A program made the position numbers and the translations under genes. The notes under the pieces were generated by a model, which did no database searches, was not told the DNA's origin, and saw only the letters and a list, made by a program, of their open reading frames with translations. From an uncultured Collinsella sp. (lineage in GTDB: Bacteria > Actinomycetota > Coriobacteriia > Coriobacteriales > Coriobacteriaceae): 6,900 bases of DNA. Position 1 is the first letter of the stretch. The number at the start of each line of letters is the position of its first letter. This document shows, in pieces, positions 6,362 to 6,900 of this stretch. The DNA lies in NCBI GenBank assembly GCA_900554495.1, contig USHR01000100.1:1-6900 (forward strand). Reading direction: 5' to 3'.

Positions 6362-6900
6362 CTATGCTCCTAGCGTATCTTGCGAAGCATCGCCCAGATG
6401 CTCCGTCAATGCTGAATTCTGCAGCTGCTCAAGCTCATCTAAAACAGAGCGAGCCTCTTTAAATGTCTGCGCAACGCGTTCCTTGGTGCTCACCTTTTCT
6501 TCCTTAGGCTTAGGTCGAGCATCTTCGGTAATCGCGATGGCATTCGCAACGGCTAAGTCCCCTGTAAGCGTAATGGAAAGAGCGACCTCAACAACACCCA
6601 GCTCTTGAGCGATCTCGAGTGCGCGGCCCGAAAGCAGCGCCTTCGGTTTGCCGAGTTTATCACGCGTTACCGAAACATCCTTGCGACCCACGCCTTGACT
6701 AAAACCCGTGCCAAGAGCTTTAAGCACCGCCTCGCGCGAAGCAAAGCGGCTCGCATAGTGAGCAGCGGGACGCGATGATGCATCGCAATAAGCACGCTCT
6801 TCTTCGGTAAACACACGCCGAGCAAACGACGGCGTCTTTTCAAGAATTGATTTCATGCGGGAAATCTCGACGATATCAACGCCGATACCAGCTTCAGCCA
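6362..6900 (-). CDS. acpS: Holo-[acyl-carrier-protein] synthase AcpS, 5' end cut by the window edge
   Basis: AcpS transfers 4'-phosphopantetheine from coenzyme A to a serine of apo-acyl carrier protein, activating it for fatty acid synthesis in the cytoplasm. An ATG at 6856 is not the real start. The frame stays open to the window edge, and the codons upstream of that ATG read AEAGIGVDIVEISR, the classic AcpS N-terminus with the metal-binding Asp in GVDIVEI. The visible bases end in TG followed by GCT, so the start codon probably lies one base outside the window. Counting from the internal Met, the second signature REAVLKALGTG (residues 41-51, metal-binding Glu 42) is intact, followed by a GKPKALLSG segment (69-77). 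The usual S-x-S-H near the end of the domain reads SITLT (94-98), lacking the His. The family is normally about 120-130 residues. This protein would be about 179, with a charged tail of some 54 residues after the domain. It is the first visible gene of the operon, and its TAG directly abuts the ATG of nnr. Confidence 0.93.
   Translation of the reverse strand, partial: AEAGIGVDIVEISRMKSILEKTPSFARRVFTEEERAYCDASSRPAAHYASRFASREAVLKALGTGFSQGVGRKDVSVTRDKLGKPKALLSGRALEIAQELGVVEVALSITLTGDLAVANAIAITEDARPKPKEEKVSTKERVAQTFKEARSVLDELEQLQNSALTEHLGDASQDTLGA
6367..6371 (-). promoter_or_regulatory. Ribosome binding site of nnr
   Basis: AGGAG on the minus strand lies 5 bases before the nnr ATG and inside the last codons of acpS. 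The acpS TAG falls between the site and the ATG, so a ribosome finishing acpS ends at the nnr start. This decides the nnr start and implies translational coupling. Confidence 0.75.

Noticed and set aside
6362..6856. acpS starting at the ATG at 6856
   Set aside because: This would drop the GVDIVEI motif with the metal-binding Asp, which is encoded in the same frame just upstream.
1..6900. Mobile element, CRISPR, toxin-antitoxin or defence module
   Set aside because: Almost every base lies in recognised housekeeping genes, with no repeats, no compositional break and no unknown genes to build such a system.

Overview
The window is a gene-dense, GC-rich stretch of bacterial chromosome. All six genes lie on the minus strand, so they read from the right edge to the left. 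They form one close-packed housekeeping operon: acpS (5' end cut by the right edge), nnr (fused NAD(P)HX epimerase/dehydratase), alr (alanine racemase), udg (family 4 uracil-DNA glycosylase), tsaE, and a three-domain TsaB-RimI-TsaD fusion. No intergenic gap exceeds 12 bases, and tsaE overlaps the fusion gene by 14 bases. No mobile element, CRISPR array, tRNA or rRNA is visible.

The acpS-nnr-alr-tsaE-tsaB-rimI-tsaD order is a familiar actinobacterial arrangement. The GC content, the bifunctional Nnr and above all the single-chain TsaB-RimI-TsaD protein point to a high-GC Gram-positive. My best guess is Coriobacteriia, something like Collinsella, but this is inference from memory and not a sequence match.

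Right to left: 6362-6900 acpS, with an unusual charged C-terminal tail; 4745-6361 nnr; 3597-4742 alr; 2968-3588 udg; 2449-2955 tsaE; 78-2462 tsaB-rimI-tsaD; 1-77 non-coding sequence downstream of the operon with one GC-rich hairpin. Three of the internal starts (nnr, udg, tsaE) have an AGGAG-type ribosome binding site exactly 5 bases before ATG. At two of these the upstream stop codon overlaps or touches that site, which suggests tight translational coupling.

Functionally the operon joins carrier-protein activation for lipid synthesis (AcpS), cofactor repair (Nnr), D-alanine supply for peptidoglycan (Alr), DNA uracil repair (Udg), and the t6A37 tRNA modification apparatus with ribosomal protein S18 acetylation (TsaE plus the fusion). 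The most interesting items are the triple fusion, the placement of udg between alr and tsaE, and the AcpS tail and motif divergence. I see no convincing evidence of an undescribed system beyond these.
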